Shown: positions 23,936 through 36,363, numbered from the stretch's first letter. The stretch: DNA of 41,574 bases from JAXGPL01 sp040766985 (GCA_040766985.1 JAXGPL010000020.1:1-41574); one strand, 5' to 3'. The notes: a model not told the origin generated them from the sequence alone. Program-made: numbers and translations.

Positions 23936-25220
23936 CTTGCAACAGATCTACATGCTATTGGGGACGATCCTCCGCGGCCTGCCTGGGCTACTCCTCAGGC
24001 CGTGGGATTTCCCGCTGTTCTGGGTCCTGGTCGGTCTGGTCGCGCTGCAGTACCGCCGCGTCGCGGAGAGCGAGCGCCGGCTGTACGGGGTAGCCAAGAA
24101 CGATGCCCTGCACCAGGTTGTCATCGCGCTCTTGTTCGGCCTGGGCGGCGGTATCCTCACGAGTATGCTGATGGCCGCCCTCGGAGCGAGCCTCAGCGGC
24201 GCCGGCGTCACGTATCTGTTGCCCCTGGCCCTTCTGCTGATGGCCGTCAACCCGCGGCTGATGTGCTTCTCTTACGCCAGCGGCCTGATCTCGTTCAGCT
24301 ACCTCTTATTCGGCTGGCCGAAGGTATACGTGCCGTCGATCATGGCGCTTGTCGCGGTACTGCACCTGGCCGAAAGCGTCCTGATCTACTTCCGCGGCTC
24401 CGGGTGCACGACGCCCGTGACCGTCCGCAACGCCAGCACCGAGACAGTACGCACCGGTTTCCTGATGCAGGGCTTCTGGCCGCTGCCGTTGTTGCTCCTG
24501 TTTGTCGTCTCGCTCGGCCCCGACGCCGGCCGCGAGGGCCTGATCGAGATGCCCTCCTGGTGGCCGTTGATTGTGCCGCCGGCGGAGATCGCAGCCCAGG
24601 AGAACGCGGTGTTCACCCTGTTTCCGGTAGCCGCGGTGCTTGGGTACAGCGATCTGGCCGCCCGCTTCAGGCCCGCGCACAAAGCCCGCCGGAGTTCGAT
24701 CATGCTCCTGGGCTACAGTGTCATTCTGCTGGCCCTGGCAGTGCTGGCGTCACGTGAGCCGCGCCTGGTCTGGCTTCCCGCAATCTGGGGTCCCGTAGGC
24801 CACGAGTACGTCGTCAAACTCGGCGCCCGCGGCGAATTCAGGGCCGAGGCCGCGATTGTGGCCGCGAGCGACGGGCTGACTGTATTCGACGTTTTGCCCC
24901 GGAGCGGGGCAGCAAAGGCCGGCTTGCGCACCGGCGACGTTATCCTGTCTGTCGACAGCCTTCCCGTGGCCGACATACTTGGGCCGGGAGCCGCCTTCGT
25001 GTGGGGCGCCGAGGAGCGCCAAGCCAAGATCGTCTACCGCAGGGACGGCCGCGAGTGCGTTGTCTATGCGCGCATCAAACCGCTCGGACAGGGCCAGCCG
25101 CCGGTACTGGGTGTGATCCCGGTGCCGCCGGCCGACGCCGTCCCGCAGATGGAAGTTCACAACCGGGGCTACCTTGCCACCCTTCTGGCAAGACTGCGCG
25201 ATAGACGGAGGCAGGGCTAG
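23907..25220 (+). CDS. Polytopic membrane protein with C-terminal PDZ domain (MinJ-like)
   Basis: This 437-residue protein has about seven or eight hydrophobic segments in residues 1-290 and a PDZ domain at about 305-405, with FDVLPRSGAAKAGLRTGDVILSVD as its core. In Bacillus subtilis a protein of this layout, MinJ, bridges DivIVA and MinD, and its gene is near ctpB. That layout and neighbourhood suggest a division or polarity role, by inference only. The start is TTG 23907 after AAGGAAA, overlapping ctp by 29 bases; TTG 23937 or ATG 23952 remain possible. Confidence 0.75.
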   Translation: MSWLRSVSNSLQQIYMLLGTILRGLPGLLLRPWDFPLFWVLVGLVALQYRRVAESERRLYGVAKNDALHQVVIALLFGLGGGILTSMLMAALGASLSGAGVTYLLPLALLLMAVNPRLMCFSYASGLISFSYLLFGWPKVYVPSIMALVAVLHLAESVLIYFRGSGCTTPVTVRNASTETVRTGFLMQGFWPLPLLLLFVVSLGPDAGREGLIEMPSWWPLIVPPAEIAAQENAVFTLFPVAAVLGYSDLAARFRPAHKARRSSIMLLGYSVILLALAVLASREPRLVWLPAIWGPVGHEYVVKLGARGEFRAEAAIVAASDGLTVFDVLPRSGAAKAGLRTGDVILSVDSLPVADILGPGAAFVWGAEERQAKIVYRRDGRECVVYARIKPLGQGQPPVLGVIPVPPADAVPQMEVHNRGYLATLLARLRDRRRQG

Positions 25221-25266
25221 CCGTTTCCGGGCCGGGACTTTCCGCCTCCTGGGTTTGTCTTCTTCC

Positions 25267-25291
25267 CGTACATATGTTCGTATGCTATAAT
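25267..25291 (+). promoter_or_regulatory. LexA (DinR-type) SOS box and -10 element of the uvr operon
   Basis: CGTACATATGTTCG (25267-25280) differs by one base from the Gram-positive SOS operator core GAAC-N4-GTTC. Six bases on lies a perfect TATAAT (25286-25291), 21 bases before the uvrB start. The operator thus covers the spacer region of the promoter, where LexA would block polymerase. No good -35 box is seen. uvrB is a classical SOS gene, which supports the reading. Confidence 0.8.
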
Positions 25292-25312
25292 GCGCTTAGC
25301 TGATAGGAGTGA

Positions 25313-27436
25313 TTGAAGCTGGGCGTTTATGTCTCTGCCCCTGAGGGCGGTAGGTTCGAGCTGGTCAGCCAGTTCGTCCCGCGAGGGGACCAACCCAAGG
25401 CCATTGAGGAGCTTGCCGCGGGCATCCATGATGGTGTGCGCGAGCAGGTTTTGCTCGGCGTCACGGGTTCCGGCAAGACGTTCACCATCGCCAACCTTGT
25501 CGAGCAAATCCAGCGCCCGACGCTCGTGATCGCTCCCAACAAGACCCTGGCCGCACAGCTCTGCGGCGAGTTCCAGGAGTTTCTCCCGCGCAACTCTGTC
25601 GAGTACTTCGTCAGCTACTATGATTACTATCAGCCTGAGGCGTACATCGCCCAGACCGATACTTACATTGAGAAGGACGCCCTGGTCAACGAAGAGATCG
25701 ACAAGATGCGCCACAGCGCGACCATGAGCCTCTTCGAGCGACGCGACACCCTCATCGTTGCCAGCGTCAGCTGCATTTTCGGCCTCGGCTCGCCGGAGAT
25801 CTACAGCACCCTCGTCGTTTCGCTTCGCGTCGGCCAGCAGCGCGACCGTGATGAGGTTCTGCGCCGCCTTGTCGACATCCAGTACCAGCGCAACGACATG
25901 ACTCTGGTAAGGGGCACCTTTCGGGTGCGCGGCGATGTGCTTGAGGTCATGCCGGCAGGCGCATCGGAGCGGGCTGTCCGCGTGGAGTTCTTCGGTGACC
26001 AGATCGACCGCATTTCGGAGATCGATGTGCTGACCGGCGAGGTCCTTGCCGAGACCAAGCACGCCGCCATTTATCCGGCGAGCCACTACGTAACCGACCC
26101 GGGCCGGCTGGAGAAGGCGCTAGTGACGATCGAGGCCGAGTTGGAGGAGCGGCTGGCGGAGTTCCGGCGTCTCGATAAGCTTCTCGAAGCCCAGCGGCTT
26201 GAGCAGCGGACCAGGTACGACATTGAGATGTTGCGCGAGGTTGGGACATGCTTCGGCATCGAGAACTACTCCCGTCACCTCACCGGGCGCAAGCCGGGCC
26301 AGCCGCCATACACGTTGCTCGACTTCTTTCCAAAAGACTATCTGATTGTCATTGACGAGTCGCACGTGACGATTCCGCAGCTTCACGCCATGTACGGGGG
26401 CGACCGCTCCCGCAAGGAGGCGCTGGTGGAGTACGGTTTCCGTCTCCCCTCGGCGTTCGACAACCGGCCGCTGACCTTCGCCGAGTTCGAGGCGCGGGTC
26501 AATCAGGTGGTGTACGTCTCGGCAACACCGGGCCCCTACGAGATGTCGCGGAGCAGACGCATCGTCGAGCAGATCGTCAGGCCCACGGGGCTGATCGACC
26601 CGGCGGTCGAGGTCCGCCCGACGAAGGGCCAGATCGACGACTTGTTGGCCGAGATCAACCTGCGTCTCGCGGCGGACGAGCGCGTCCTTGTCACGACGCT
26701 GACCAAGAAGATGGCCGAGGACCTTGCCGACTACATCCGAGACGCGGGCATCAAATGCCGGTACCTGCATTCCGAGATCAAGACCTTGGAGCGGATGGAG
26801 ATCCTCCGCGACCTGCGGCTCGGCGTTTTCGACGTGCTGGTGGGCATCAACCTCCTGCGTGAGGGCCTGGACCTGCCCGAGGTGTCGCTGGTGGCGATCC
26901 TCGACGCGGACAAGGAAGGGTATTTGCGTTCGGAGACCTCATTGGTCCAGACCATCGGCCGTGCGGCGCGCAATTTGCATGGCAAGGTGGTCATGTACGC
27001 CGACCAGGTCACCGACTCCATGCGCCGCGCAATTGCCGAGACCGAGAGGCGCCGTAGTCTTCAGATGGAGTTCAACCGGATGCACGGGATAACCCCGGAG
27101 ACCGTGCAAAAGGCCGTCCGCGACGTCATCGAGCACACCCACGTGGCCTCCGACAGGGCGATCGGGCTTCTGCCGAAGGATCTCAAAGAGCTTTCCAGGC
27201 GTGATATCCCTGCCGTCATCGAGAAGGTCCGCCGCGAGATGCAGGAGGCGGCCAAGCGGCTTGAGTTCGAGTACGCTGCAGACCTGCGGGACATGCTCTA
27301 TGAGCTGGAGGAGATGTCCGGGGAGAAGCGGCAGGTGGTCAAGCGCAGCGGCAGCGACGCAGGCGTGCAGCGGTCACGCACGCGCGGCAGGAGGACCGGT
27401 GTACCGCGGCTCGGCGGCGGCCGCCGCAGGCACTAG
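25313..27436 (+). CDS. uvrB: Excinuclease ABC subunit UvrB
   Basis: UvrB is the damage-verifying helicase-like subunit of nucleotide excision repair. The 707-residue protein has Walker A GVTGSGKT at residues 49-56 and the DNA-clamping beta-hairpin with YYDYYQPEAY near residue 105. The helicase motifs VIDESH and QTIGRAARN follow, with a C-terminal UVR motif (EFEYAADLRDML) that contacts UvrC. A basic Arg/Gly-rich tail of about 40 residues extends it beyond the usual 660-680. TTG 25313 follows TAGGAGTG. It heads an SOS-controlled repair run. Confidence 0.97.
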   Translation: MKLGVYVSAPEGGRFELVSQFVPRGDQPKAIEELAAGIHDGVREQVLLGVTGSGKTFTIANLVEQIQRPTLVIAPNKTLAAQLCGEFQEFLPRNSVEYFVSYYDYYQPEAYIAQTDTYIEKDALVNEEIDKMRHSATMSLFERRDTLIVASVSCIFGLGSPEIYSTLVVSLRVGQQRDRDEVLRRLVDIQYQRNDMTLVRGTFRVRGDVLEVMPAGASERAVRVEFFGDQIDRISEIDVLTGEVLAETKHAAIYPASHYVTDPGRLEKALVTIEAELEERLAEFRRLDKLLEAQRLEQRTRYDIEMLREVGTCFGIENYSRHLTGRKPGQPPYTLLDFFPKDYLIVIDESHVTIPQLHAMYGGDRSRKEALVEYGFRLPSAFDNRPLTFAEFEARVNQVVYVSATPGPYEMSRSRRIVEQIVRPTGLIDPAVEVRPTKGQIDDLLAEINLRLAADERVLVTTLTKKMAEDLADYIRDAGIKCRYLHSEIKTLERMEILRDLRLGVFDVLVGINLLREGLDLPEVSLVAILDADKEGYLRSETSLVQTIGRAARNLHGKVVMYADQVTDSMRRAIAETERRRSLQMEFNRMHGITPETVQKAVRDVIEHTHVASDRAIGLLPKDLKELSRRDIPAVIEKVRREMQEAAKRLEFEYAADLRDMLYELEEMSGEKRQVVKRSGSDAGVQRSRTRGRRTGVPRLGGGRRRH

Positions 27437-27546
27437 ACCCGGAGGCGCAACCCGCGCGGCGTGTACAGCGGGGACGTTCTCCGGGCATACGACGACCTGA
27501 GGGGGATCAACCAGGGGCGCACCGCACAACTGTGCGCCGCCACGCC

Positions 27547-30492
<2,946 letters not shown>

Positions 30493-30509
<17 letters not shown>

Positions 30510-32430
30510 GCAGCAGAAGGAGTACCCGGCGGGCCTGCTTCACAAGCTGGAGATGCTGCCGGACCAGCCCGGGGTGTACCTTTTCCGGGCATCCGACGGC
30601 GAAGTCCTCTACGTCGGCAAGGCCAAATCGCTGCGCAATCGGGTCAGGTCGTACTTCCAGCCGGGCCGCCAGTTGGACGCGCGCAAGGAGAGTATGGTCG
30701 AGCAGGTCGCCGACCTTGAGTATATCGTCACCCGGACACCCATCGAGGCGTTGACCTCCGAATCCGACCTGATCAAGCGAAACCGGCCCCGGTACAACAT
30801 CAGGCTCAGGGACGACAAACAGTATCCCTACGTTCGGGTCGGGGTGGAAGAGGAGTTCCCGAGCGTGACCCTCGTTCGTAACCTCGCCGCGGACGGAGCG
30901 CGGTACTTCGGGCCGTTTACCGCGAGCCGCGCCCTGCGGGATACGCTCCGGACCCTGCGCAAGGTGTTTCCGTACCGTTCGTGCGCCAAGGTCGAATCCA
31001 GGCAAAGGGCATGCCTCAACCACTTCATCGGTCGTTGCCCGGCGCCGTGTGTCGGAAAGGTTTCACAGAACGAATACCGGGAGACCATCCGCGGGCTGCT
31101 TTTGTTCATGTCCGGCCGCGCCGACGAGGTGGTGCGGTTGCTCGAACGGCGGATGGGCGAGGCGGCGGCCAGACTGGAGTTTGAGCAGGCGGCCGCAATT
31201 CGTGACCAACTCGCGTCATTGCGGGCCGTGATCGAGGGCCAACGTTCACCGGTAGCATCGACCATCGACTGCGACGTGGTCGCAATCGCCTCTGATCCGG
31301 TCCAGGCGTGCGCCCAGGTGTTTTCCTTCCGCCACGGCCGGCTGACCGGTAGGGAAACCTACTTCCTGCGCGGCGCCACGGATGCTGAAGCGGGCGAGGC
31401 GATGGAGGCCTTCCTCAGCCAGTATTACCCCCGGGCCGCAGATATCCCACGGCAGATCCTGCTCTCGACCGCAATCGAAGACCCTGAGACCATGGAGGGC
31501 TGGCTTTCGCAGCTTCGAGGCTTCCGGGTTCGTGTCCGCGTGCCGCAGCGCGGTGAACCCCGCCGGTTGGTCGCCACGGCGGAGAGCAATGCCAGGCTGG
31601 CCCTGCGCGAGCGGCGCCACCACCGCGAGATCGATGATGACCAGATCAAGCGAGATCTGGTCGACCTTCAGCAGGCGCTGGGGCTAGACGATTACCCGCA
31701 CCGGATCGAGTGTTTCGACGTCTCCAACATCTCCGGCACCGATGCTGTGGCCTCAATGGTGGTGTTTGAAGGCGGCCAGCCGAAGAAGTCGGACTACCGG
31801 CGGTTCAGGCTGCGGACGCCGGGCCCAGACGACTACGCGATGTTGGCGGAGGCTATGCAGCGGAGGTTGCGGCGGCGCGGCGGAGCGGAAGCCGATTCGA
31901 ACGAGTCGTTCAACGTCCTGCCGGACCTGATAGTGATCGACGGGGGAAAGGGACAGGTCAGGGTTGCGGCTGAGGTCCTGGAGGCGGAAGGCCTTCCCGA
32001 CCTTCCCGTTTTTGGCCTGGCCAAGGAGCACGAAATCCTGTTTCCGCCGGGCTCCGAGCCGCCGGTCGTGCTGCCGGAAGGATCAGGCGCCCTCTTCACA
32101 GTAATGCGCCTGCGTGACGAAGCACACCGCTTCGCCGTGGCTTATCACCGCAAGCTCCGGCAGCGTCGCACCCTTCGTTCGGCCCTGGACGACGTCCCGG
32201 GCATCGGGAAGGCGCGGCGGACGGCCCTGCTGAAGCACTTCGGGTCCGGCCGGGCAATTGCCGAAGCCGCCTTGGCGGACCTGGTGGCCATGCCGGGGTT
32301 GCCCAGGCGGGTCGCGGAGGCGGTGTATGAGCGGTTTCACGGCGGTGAGAAGGCCCAGGTGAGCGATCAGGAAGACGGAGGTGGTTCTGGTGACGGTGTC
32401 CGGGCAGCCCAAACCGAAGATCCCCGCTAG
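30493..32430 (+). CDS. uvrC: Excinuclease ABC subunit UvrC
   Basis: UvrC makes both incisions in nucleotide excision repair. The 645-residue protein has an N-terminal GIY-YIG nuclease domain (PGVYLFR...LYVGKAKSLRNRV, about residues 20-100), the UVR motif (LEFEQAAAIRDQL, near 230), the RNase H-like second nuclease (IECFDVSNISGTD...VIDGGKGQ) and C-terminal helix-hairpin-helix motifs (VPGIGKARRTALL). I chose ATG 30493 for its GGGAG spacing; ATG 30484 is nearby. It overlaps the uvrA end by 17 bases and ogt by 41, so it is translated in a coupled unit. A short Q/E/G-rich tail follows the HhH domain. Confidence 0.95.
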
Positions 32431-33076
32431 GGACGGAGGAAGCCGCGCGACCGGGAGGCGGACGACTAAGCCGCTGTGGGCAACTGTTGTAGGCACGCTG
32501 GAAGGCTACGCCGCAGTAGCCGCCAGCGCATACGGCGTGGTGGCCTGCACGTGGCGACACGACACCGTGGACGAGGCCCAGAGGTCGCTGCTTTCCATTC
32601 TCCGCCCACAGACCGCCAACGGGGAATACGCGCCTCCGGTTTTCATGTGCCCGACGCAAGGGCTGATACCCCACCTCGCTGCGGCGCGGGCAGGACTGCA
32701 AGCCTACGGCGCCGGCGACTACAACTCGCTTCGTGACCTTGAGATCGACTCCCGCGTAAGGAGCCAGTTTGTCAGCCGGGTGTTCAAGGTGGTGCAGTCC
32801 ATTCCGGCCGGCAGCGTGCTGAGCTATGGCCAGGTTGCCCGGCGGGCGGGGAGCAAGGGCGGGGCTCGTGCGGTCGGACAGGTGATGGGCAACAACCCGC
32901 TCGCTCCGATCGTGCCTTGCCACCGCGTCATTGCGGCAGGCGGCCGGATCGGCGGCTTTGGCCCCGGCATCCCGGCCAAGGTCAGGCTGTTGCAGCGCGA
33001 AGGGGTCGACGCCGACGAACGTGGCGTCGGCTACCGGAGAGCCGGTGACGGCAGGCAGGAGCGGTTGTCCTTCTAG
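32390..33076 (+). CDS. ogt: Methylated-DNA--protein-cysteine methyltransferase (Ogt type)
   Basis: This suicide enzyme takes methyl groups from O6-methylguanine onto its own cysteine. The acceptor motif PCHRVI lies near residue 176, preceded by VGQVMGNNPLAPIV and the DNA-recognition helix region SYGQVARRAG. The 228-residue protein has the usual N-terminal companion domain. GTG 32390 is favoured because GGAGGTGG (32377-32384) is six bases upstream; GTG 32381 and 32396 are also in frame. The overlap with uvrC places direct reversal and excision repair in one unit under the LexA box. Confidence 0.92.
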   Translation: MTVSGQPKPKIPARDGGSRATGRRTTKPLWATVVGTLEGYAAVAASAYGVVACTWRHDTVDEAQRSLLSILRPQTANGEYAPPVFMCPTQGLIPHLAAARAGLQAYGAGDYNSLRDLEIDSRVRSQFVSRVFKVVQSIPAGSVLSYGQVARRAGSKGGARAVGQVMGNNPLAPIVPCHRVIAAGGRIGGFGPGIPAKVRLLQREGVDADERGVGYRRAGDGRQERLSF

Positions 33077-33127
33077 CGGCAACCAAACAGACTAGTGGCA
33101 ACCAAACAGAGACAGAACCGGTTTCGG

Positions 33128-33170
33128 GCCCGCATTGTTGAAGATTTCAACGTGCGGGCTTTATACTTTT
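33128..33170 (+). terminator. Intrinsic terminator after the uvr-ogt unit
   Basis: GCCCGCA (33128-33134) pairs with TGCGGGC (33153-33159), and GTTGAA with TTCAAC inside it, giving about 13 pairs. TTTATACTTTT follows. It ends the repair operon and isolates the yvl-like module downstream. Confidence 0.88.
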
Positions 33171-33326
33171 GACAACCGCCTTAATCCGGTTCCAACGCTC
33201 GCGGACCCTTCAGGGTGGCGGGCATGGTCCTCGCCCCATCTCGCTCACCGCTGCCGGAGCGGTCCGACAGGGGCGGAGGCAGTCCCGGCAGGCGGTCAAA
33301 CGGACTCTGGAATTGAACTTCAGGGA
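33171..33326 (+). other. GC-rich intergenic stretch with no recognised gene
   Basis: This lies between the terminator and the next promoter, within a 338-base gap between ogt and the DUF2089 gene. It contains a string resembling part of a T-box antiterminator (AGGGTGGCGGG...TCGCCCC, about 33210-33240), but no specifier stem or terminator that would make a T-box. No small coding frame is supported. Confidence 0.4.
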
Positions 33327-33356
33327 TTGACGATATTAATCCTGACACTCTATAAT
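33327..33356 (+). promoter_or_regulatory. Strong promoter for the DUF2089/DUF4097 module
   Basis: TTGACG (33327-33332), an 18-base spacer and a perfect TATAAT (33351-33356) lie 58 bases before the DUF2089 start. The boxes and spacing are the same as those of the rpoB promoter at 3913-3942, pointing to vegetative sigma-A control at a high level. Confidence 0.85.
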
Positions 33357-33414
33357 CTTGATGTACAGCTTAAACGATTATACTTGCGAGTATAGACGCT
33401 TGGAGGTGCTCCAG

Positions 33415-33879
33415 ATGCCCAACCGGCTGCCCGGGCGGTGCCCGGTGTGTAACGAGACGATGGAAGTAACCAGCCTGCATTGTCCTGCCTGTGATACCAC
33501 GATCAGCGGCCACTTCGCGACCTGCAAGTTCTGCCAGTTGTCAGAGGAGATGCAGGACTTCATCGAGATCTTCATCAGGTCCCGCGGCAACATCAAGGAA
33601 GTCGAAAGAGCCCTCGGCATCTCGTACCCCACAGTACGTGGGCGGCTGGATGCCGCGATCAACGCGCTGGGGTATGCTGTCGACGCAGAAGTCATTGATG
33701 ACGCGGGAAGGGACGCCGACTTTGTTGAGGCTCCCGACACGGCCGGCGCCGGCTCTGGCTCCCCACCTGGAGTTCCTGCCGCCGCCGTGAGCGCGGAGCG
33801 CCGCCGCGAGATCCTCGCAGCCCTGTCCAAGGGTGAGATCACCGCCCAGGAAGCCGCCGCTCGCCTGCGGCAGCCGTAG
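33415..33879 (+). CDS. DUF2089 zinc-ribbon/helix-turn-helix protein with YvlB-type hairpin
   Basis: This 154-residue protein opens with paired cysteines, CPVC, CPAC and CKFC (within residues 9-42), forming one or two zinc ribbons. A helix-turn-helix-like segment (IKEVERALGISYPTVRGRL, about 64-82) fits the DUF2089 family. The C-terminal motif ILAALSKGEITAQEAAARL (133-151) matches the N-terminal hairpin of the next two proteins. ATG 33415 follows GGAGGTG. As first gene after a strong promoter it could be the regulator or adaptor of the module; direct DNA binding is inference. Confidence 0.8.
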   Translation: MPNRLPGRCPVCNETMEVTSLHCPACDTTISGHFATCKFCQLSEEMQDFIEIFIRSRGNIKEVERALGISYPTVRGRLDAAINALGYAVDAEVIDDAGRDADFVEAPDTAGAGSGSPPGVPAAAVSAERRREILAALSKGEITAQEAAARLRQP

Positions 33880-33899
33880 CGGGGCCCGGAGGGTTCGCG

Positions 33900-35207
33900 A
33901 TGGCGGATCAACGTATCAACCGCGAGGAAGAGTTGCGCAAGATCCTCGAACTTGTCGCAGCTGGCGACATCACCCCGGAGGGCGCCGCCAAGCTGTTGGA
34001 TGCGATTGAGGTATCGGCGGCGGGAGAGGCACGGGCCGGGGAGCCGGAGCCGGCACGCGGACCGCGACGCGGATCGGGCGCATCGCGGCCACACCGGGTG
34101 GTTCTGCGTGCGCCGGGCCACACGGCAGGCAAACGCTCCGGCAACGACCTCTCGCGCGAGTTGCGGCGGCTTAACCGTGAGGCGCGGCGAATCTCCCATG
34201 AAGCTCAAAAGATCGCAAGGCGAGACATGAAAGAGGCCATCCGCGAGGCCAAGGGCGAGATCAAGGATGCATTCAAGCTGAGCGTCACCGAAGCCCGCAA
34301 GGCAGCCCGCCAGGTCGAGACCGAACTGCGCCGCGTCTTCAGCGAGGGCGGCGGACTTACCGGGGATTTTTCGTGGCTTGCCAACCTTACCGGGATGGGC
34401 ATCGCGCGCGACAGGACTAAGCACGTCGCAGAGGTTGTGCTTCAGGAAGAGGTCGGCGCCGAAGACAGGGTTTCCGTGCGCAATGCAGCCGGTGACGTCC
34501 TGATCCGCGGCTGGGACGAGCGACGGGTCGAGGTCAGGGGCGCGAAGACTGGCTGGGGCATTGACAAGGAGATGGCGCAGGACCGGGCGGAGAGCATGCC
34601 GCTCGAGGTGCAGAGGCGCGACGGGGAGATTTTGGTCGAGGCGCGGCCGCCGGTGCCCTCGGGGATAGGGCTGTTCAACCTGCAGCGCATGAAGAGCGAT
34701 TTGACTGTCATGGTGCCCCGCGGGATGGCGGTCGCCGTGAACGCCAGAGGCGGCGACATAACTGTTGAAGAGCACGAGGGAGACCTCAGCGTCAATACCA
34801 CAGCAGGGGACGTCGTTATCGGCGTTTCGCGCGGCGAGGTCGATGCCGAAACCGTCAACGGCGATATCACCCTGCGCGAATCCAGGGCCAGGAGCCTTGC
34901 CCTTACCAGCCTGTCCGGCGACATCACCATCTACCTTTCACCCCAGCCCGGCGGGGATTACCGTCTCCGGAGCGCAAGAGGAGACGTTCGCGCGCATATA
35001 GCCCCGGACCACGACATCGAGTGCGATCTGGAAACCGTCAGCGGCGACCTCAGCGTCGGCGGCTCGTTCCGCATCGTAAGCCGCGGCCGGGGCCGCGTTC
35101 GCTGCGCGATGGGCGCCAAGGAGCCCGTGGCCGGAACGTCCGCACCTGAGCTTGGCCAGGCCAGACTCAAGTTCGTGACAATCAGCGGCGACGCGTCAGT
35201 GTCGTGA
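33900..35207 (+). CDS. DUF4097 (YvlB-like) beta-repeat protein
   Basis: This 435-residue protein has an N-terminal helical hairpin (ILELVAAGDITPEGAAKLL, 15-33) and a basic, helical linker of about 100 residues rich in R, K, A and E (about 75-150). A C-terminal DUF4097 beta-solenoid follows, with repeated short strands: GDVLIRGWD, GGDITVEEHEGDLSVNTTAGDVVIG and NGDITLRES. There is no signal peptide, so it is probably cytoplasmic or membrane-associated. Relatives such as YvlB and LiaX belong to envelope-stress modules. ATG 33900 is 20 bases after the DUF2089 gene. Confidence 0.85.
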   Translation: MADQRINREEELRKILELVAAGDITPEGAAKLLDAIEVSAAGEARAGEPEPARGPRRGSGASRPHRVVLRAPGHTAGKRSGNDLSRELRRLNREARRISHEAQKIARRDMKEAIREAKGEIKDAFKLSVTEARKAARQVETELRRVFSEGGGLTGDFSWLANLTGMGIARDRTKHVAEVVLQEEVGAEDRVSVRNAAGDVLIRGWDERRVEVRGAKTGWGIDKEMAQDRAESMPLEVQRRDGEILVEARPPVPSGIGLFNLQRMKSDLTVMVPRGMAVAVNARGGDITVEEHEGDLSVNTTAGDVVIGVSRGEVDAETVNGDITLRESRARSLALTSLSGDITIYLSPQPGGDYRLRSARGDVRAHIAPDHDIECDLETVSGDLSVGGSFRIVSRGRGRVRCAMGAKEPVAGTSAPELGQARLKFVTISGDASVS

Positions 35208-35244
35208 ATGCACGCCGGGCTGCGGCCGTTTGGAGGTAGTAGGT

Positions 35245-36332
35245 ATGAAAGAGGAACGCAGGATGATCCTGGAGATGCTCGCGGAGAAGAAGATCACGGC
35301 CGAGGAGGCCGCGGAACTCCTGCGGGGCGCTGGGCGGACGGATGCCGGGTACGGGCGACTTCGCAGCGCCGCCACGCGGGCGAGGCGACCGGTGCACCGC
35401 TGGACGACGAGCAGGGTGATGAGGGAGCGACGATCCGGTTTCGGCCTCGGCCGTCCTCGGGTTCGGCCATCGCATCCTGGAGGACTTCCTCGGCAACCTT
35501 GACATCGATTGGAGCAACCTTCCGTTCGCGTTTGGCGGTGAGGTACCGGTTTGACGAGGAGCACAAGCGAGTTTTCCACCACCGGACCGGTAAAGCTTGA
35601 CCTTTCCGGCCGCAACGGCCGCGTGGGAGATATTCGGCTGGGACCAGCCCGGGGTGGCGTGTTATCCTGCGCAAGAAGATCAGGCGCAGAGCGAAGAGCG
35701 CGCTCGGGAGCGGCGGCGGAGATTGTCCGTTTTGAGAGCGGGCCGGCGCACTTCGCTGCGAGGAGCAGCCAATGGGCTGGGGCAACAGCGGGGTGTCGGT
35801 GGAGGTCCACGTGCCCAAATCACTGACTTACGAGGTCGTCGCCCACAGCAGCAACGGCCGTGTCGTCGTCGAGGGGCTCAACTGCCTGACGATCAACGGA
35901 AAGACGGCCAACGGCAAGGTAGCGGTCAGGGCGGTCACCGCCCGGGGCGTCGATCTGTCGACAGCCAACGGCGGCATTAGCGTTTATGCGCGCGGACCGG
36001 GTGAGTGCGACACCTCCAACGGCACGATCACCTGCTGTCCGCAGCCAAAGGCAGACATGGGATGCAGGCTGCATACCAGCAACGGAAGCATCCGGGTGCG
36101 TACGCCGGAGGGCCCCGGCACGGGGTACCGCATCGACGCTCACACCAGCCACGGCGTGATCGACGTCAGCCTACACGGTTTCGAGATCCAGGAGCAGGAA
36201 AAGCAACTGGGCGGCGCACCCTGCGGGTCAGAGCGCCGGCTACGATGCCCAGCCTGTCAAGCGTGCTCGATCAGCGCCCGCACGACCAACGAGCATCCGC
36301 TTCGTGCCGGCCCTCAGGACGAGGAGTGCTAG
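35245..36332 (+). pseudogene. Second DUF4097 (YvlB-like) gene, broken by many frameshifts
   Basis: ATG 35245, after GGAGGTAGTAGG, opens with ILEMLAEKKITAEEAAELL (residues 8-26), the same hairpin as in the two genes before. The protein then has to be read by hopping frames: GFGHRILEDFLGNLDIDW (from about 35459), YRFDEEHK (35548), EFSTTGPVKLDLSGRNGRV (about 35570), EIFGWDQPG (35627), WRVILRKKI (35655), AQSEERARE (about 35690), AAEIVRFESGPAHFAARSS (about 35715), then a clean DUF4097 repeat region from about 35772 (SNGRVVVEG, ANGKVAVRA, ANGGISVYA, SNGTITCC, SNGSIRVRT). That makes at least eight shifts in about 400 bases. No nonsense substitution is needed in the restored reading. This means real decay or, more likely, consensus errors. 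Confidence 0.8.
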
Positions 36333-36363
36333 GCTCTGAGACGACCGAGCAAGCAGCTTATCA

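Noticed and set aside
33205..33245. T-box riboswitch-like core (AGGGTGGCGGG ... TCGCCCC)
   Set aside because: No stem I with specifier loop and no downstream terminator fit, the ACCGCG part is missing, and the next gene is not an amino-acid gene.
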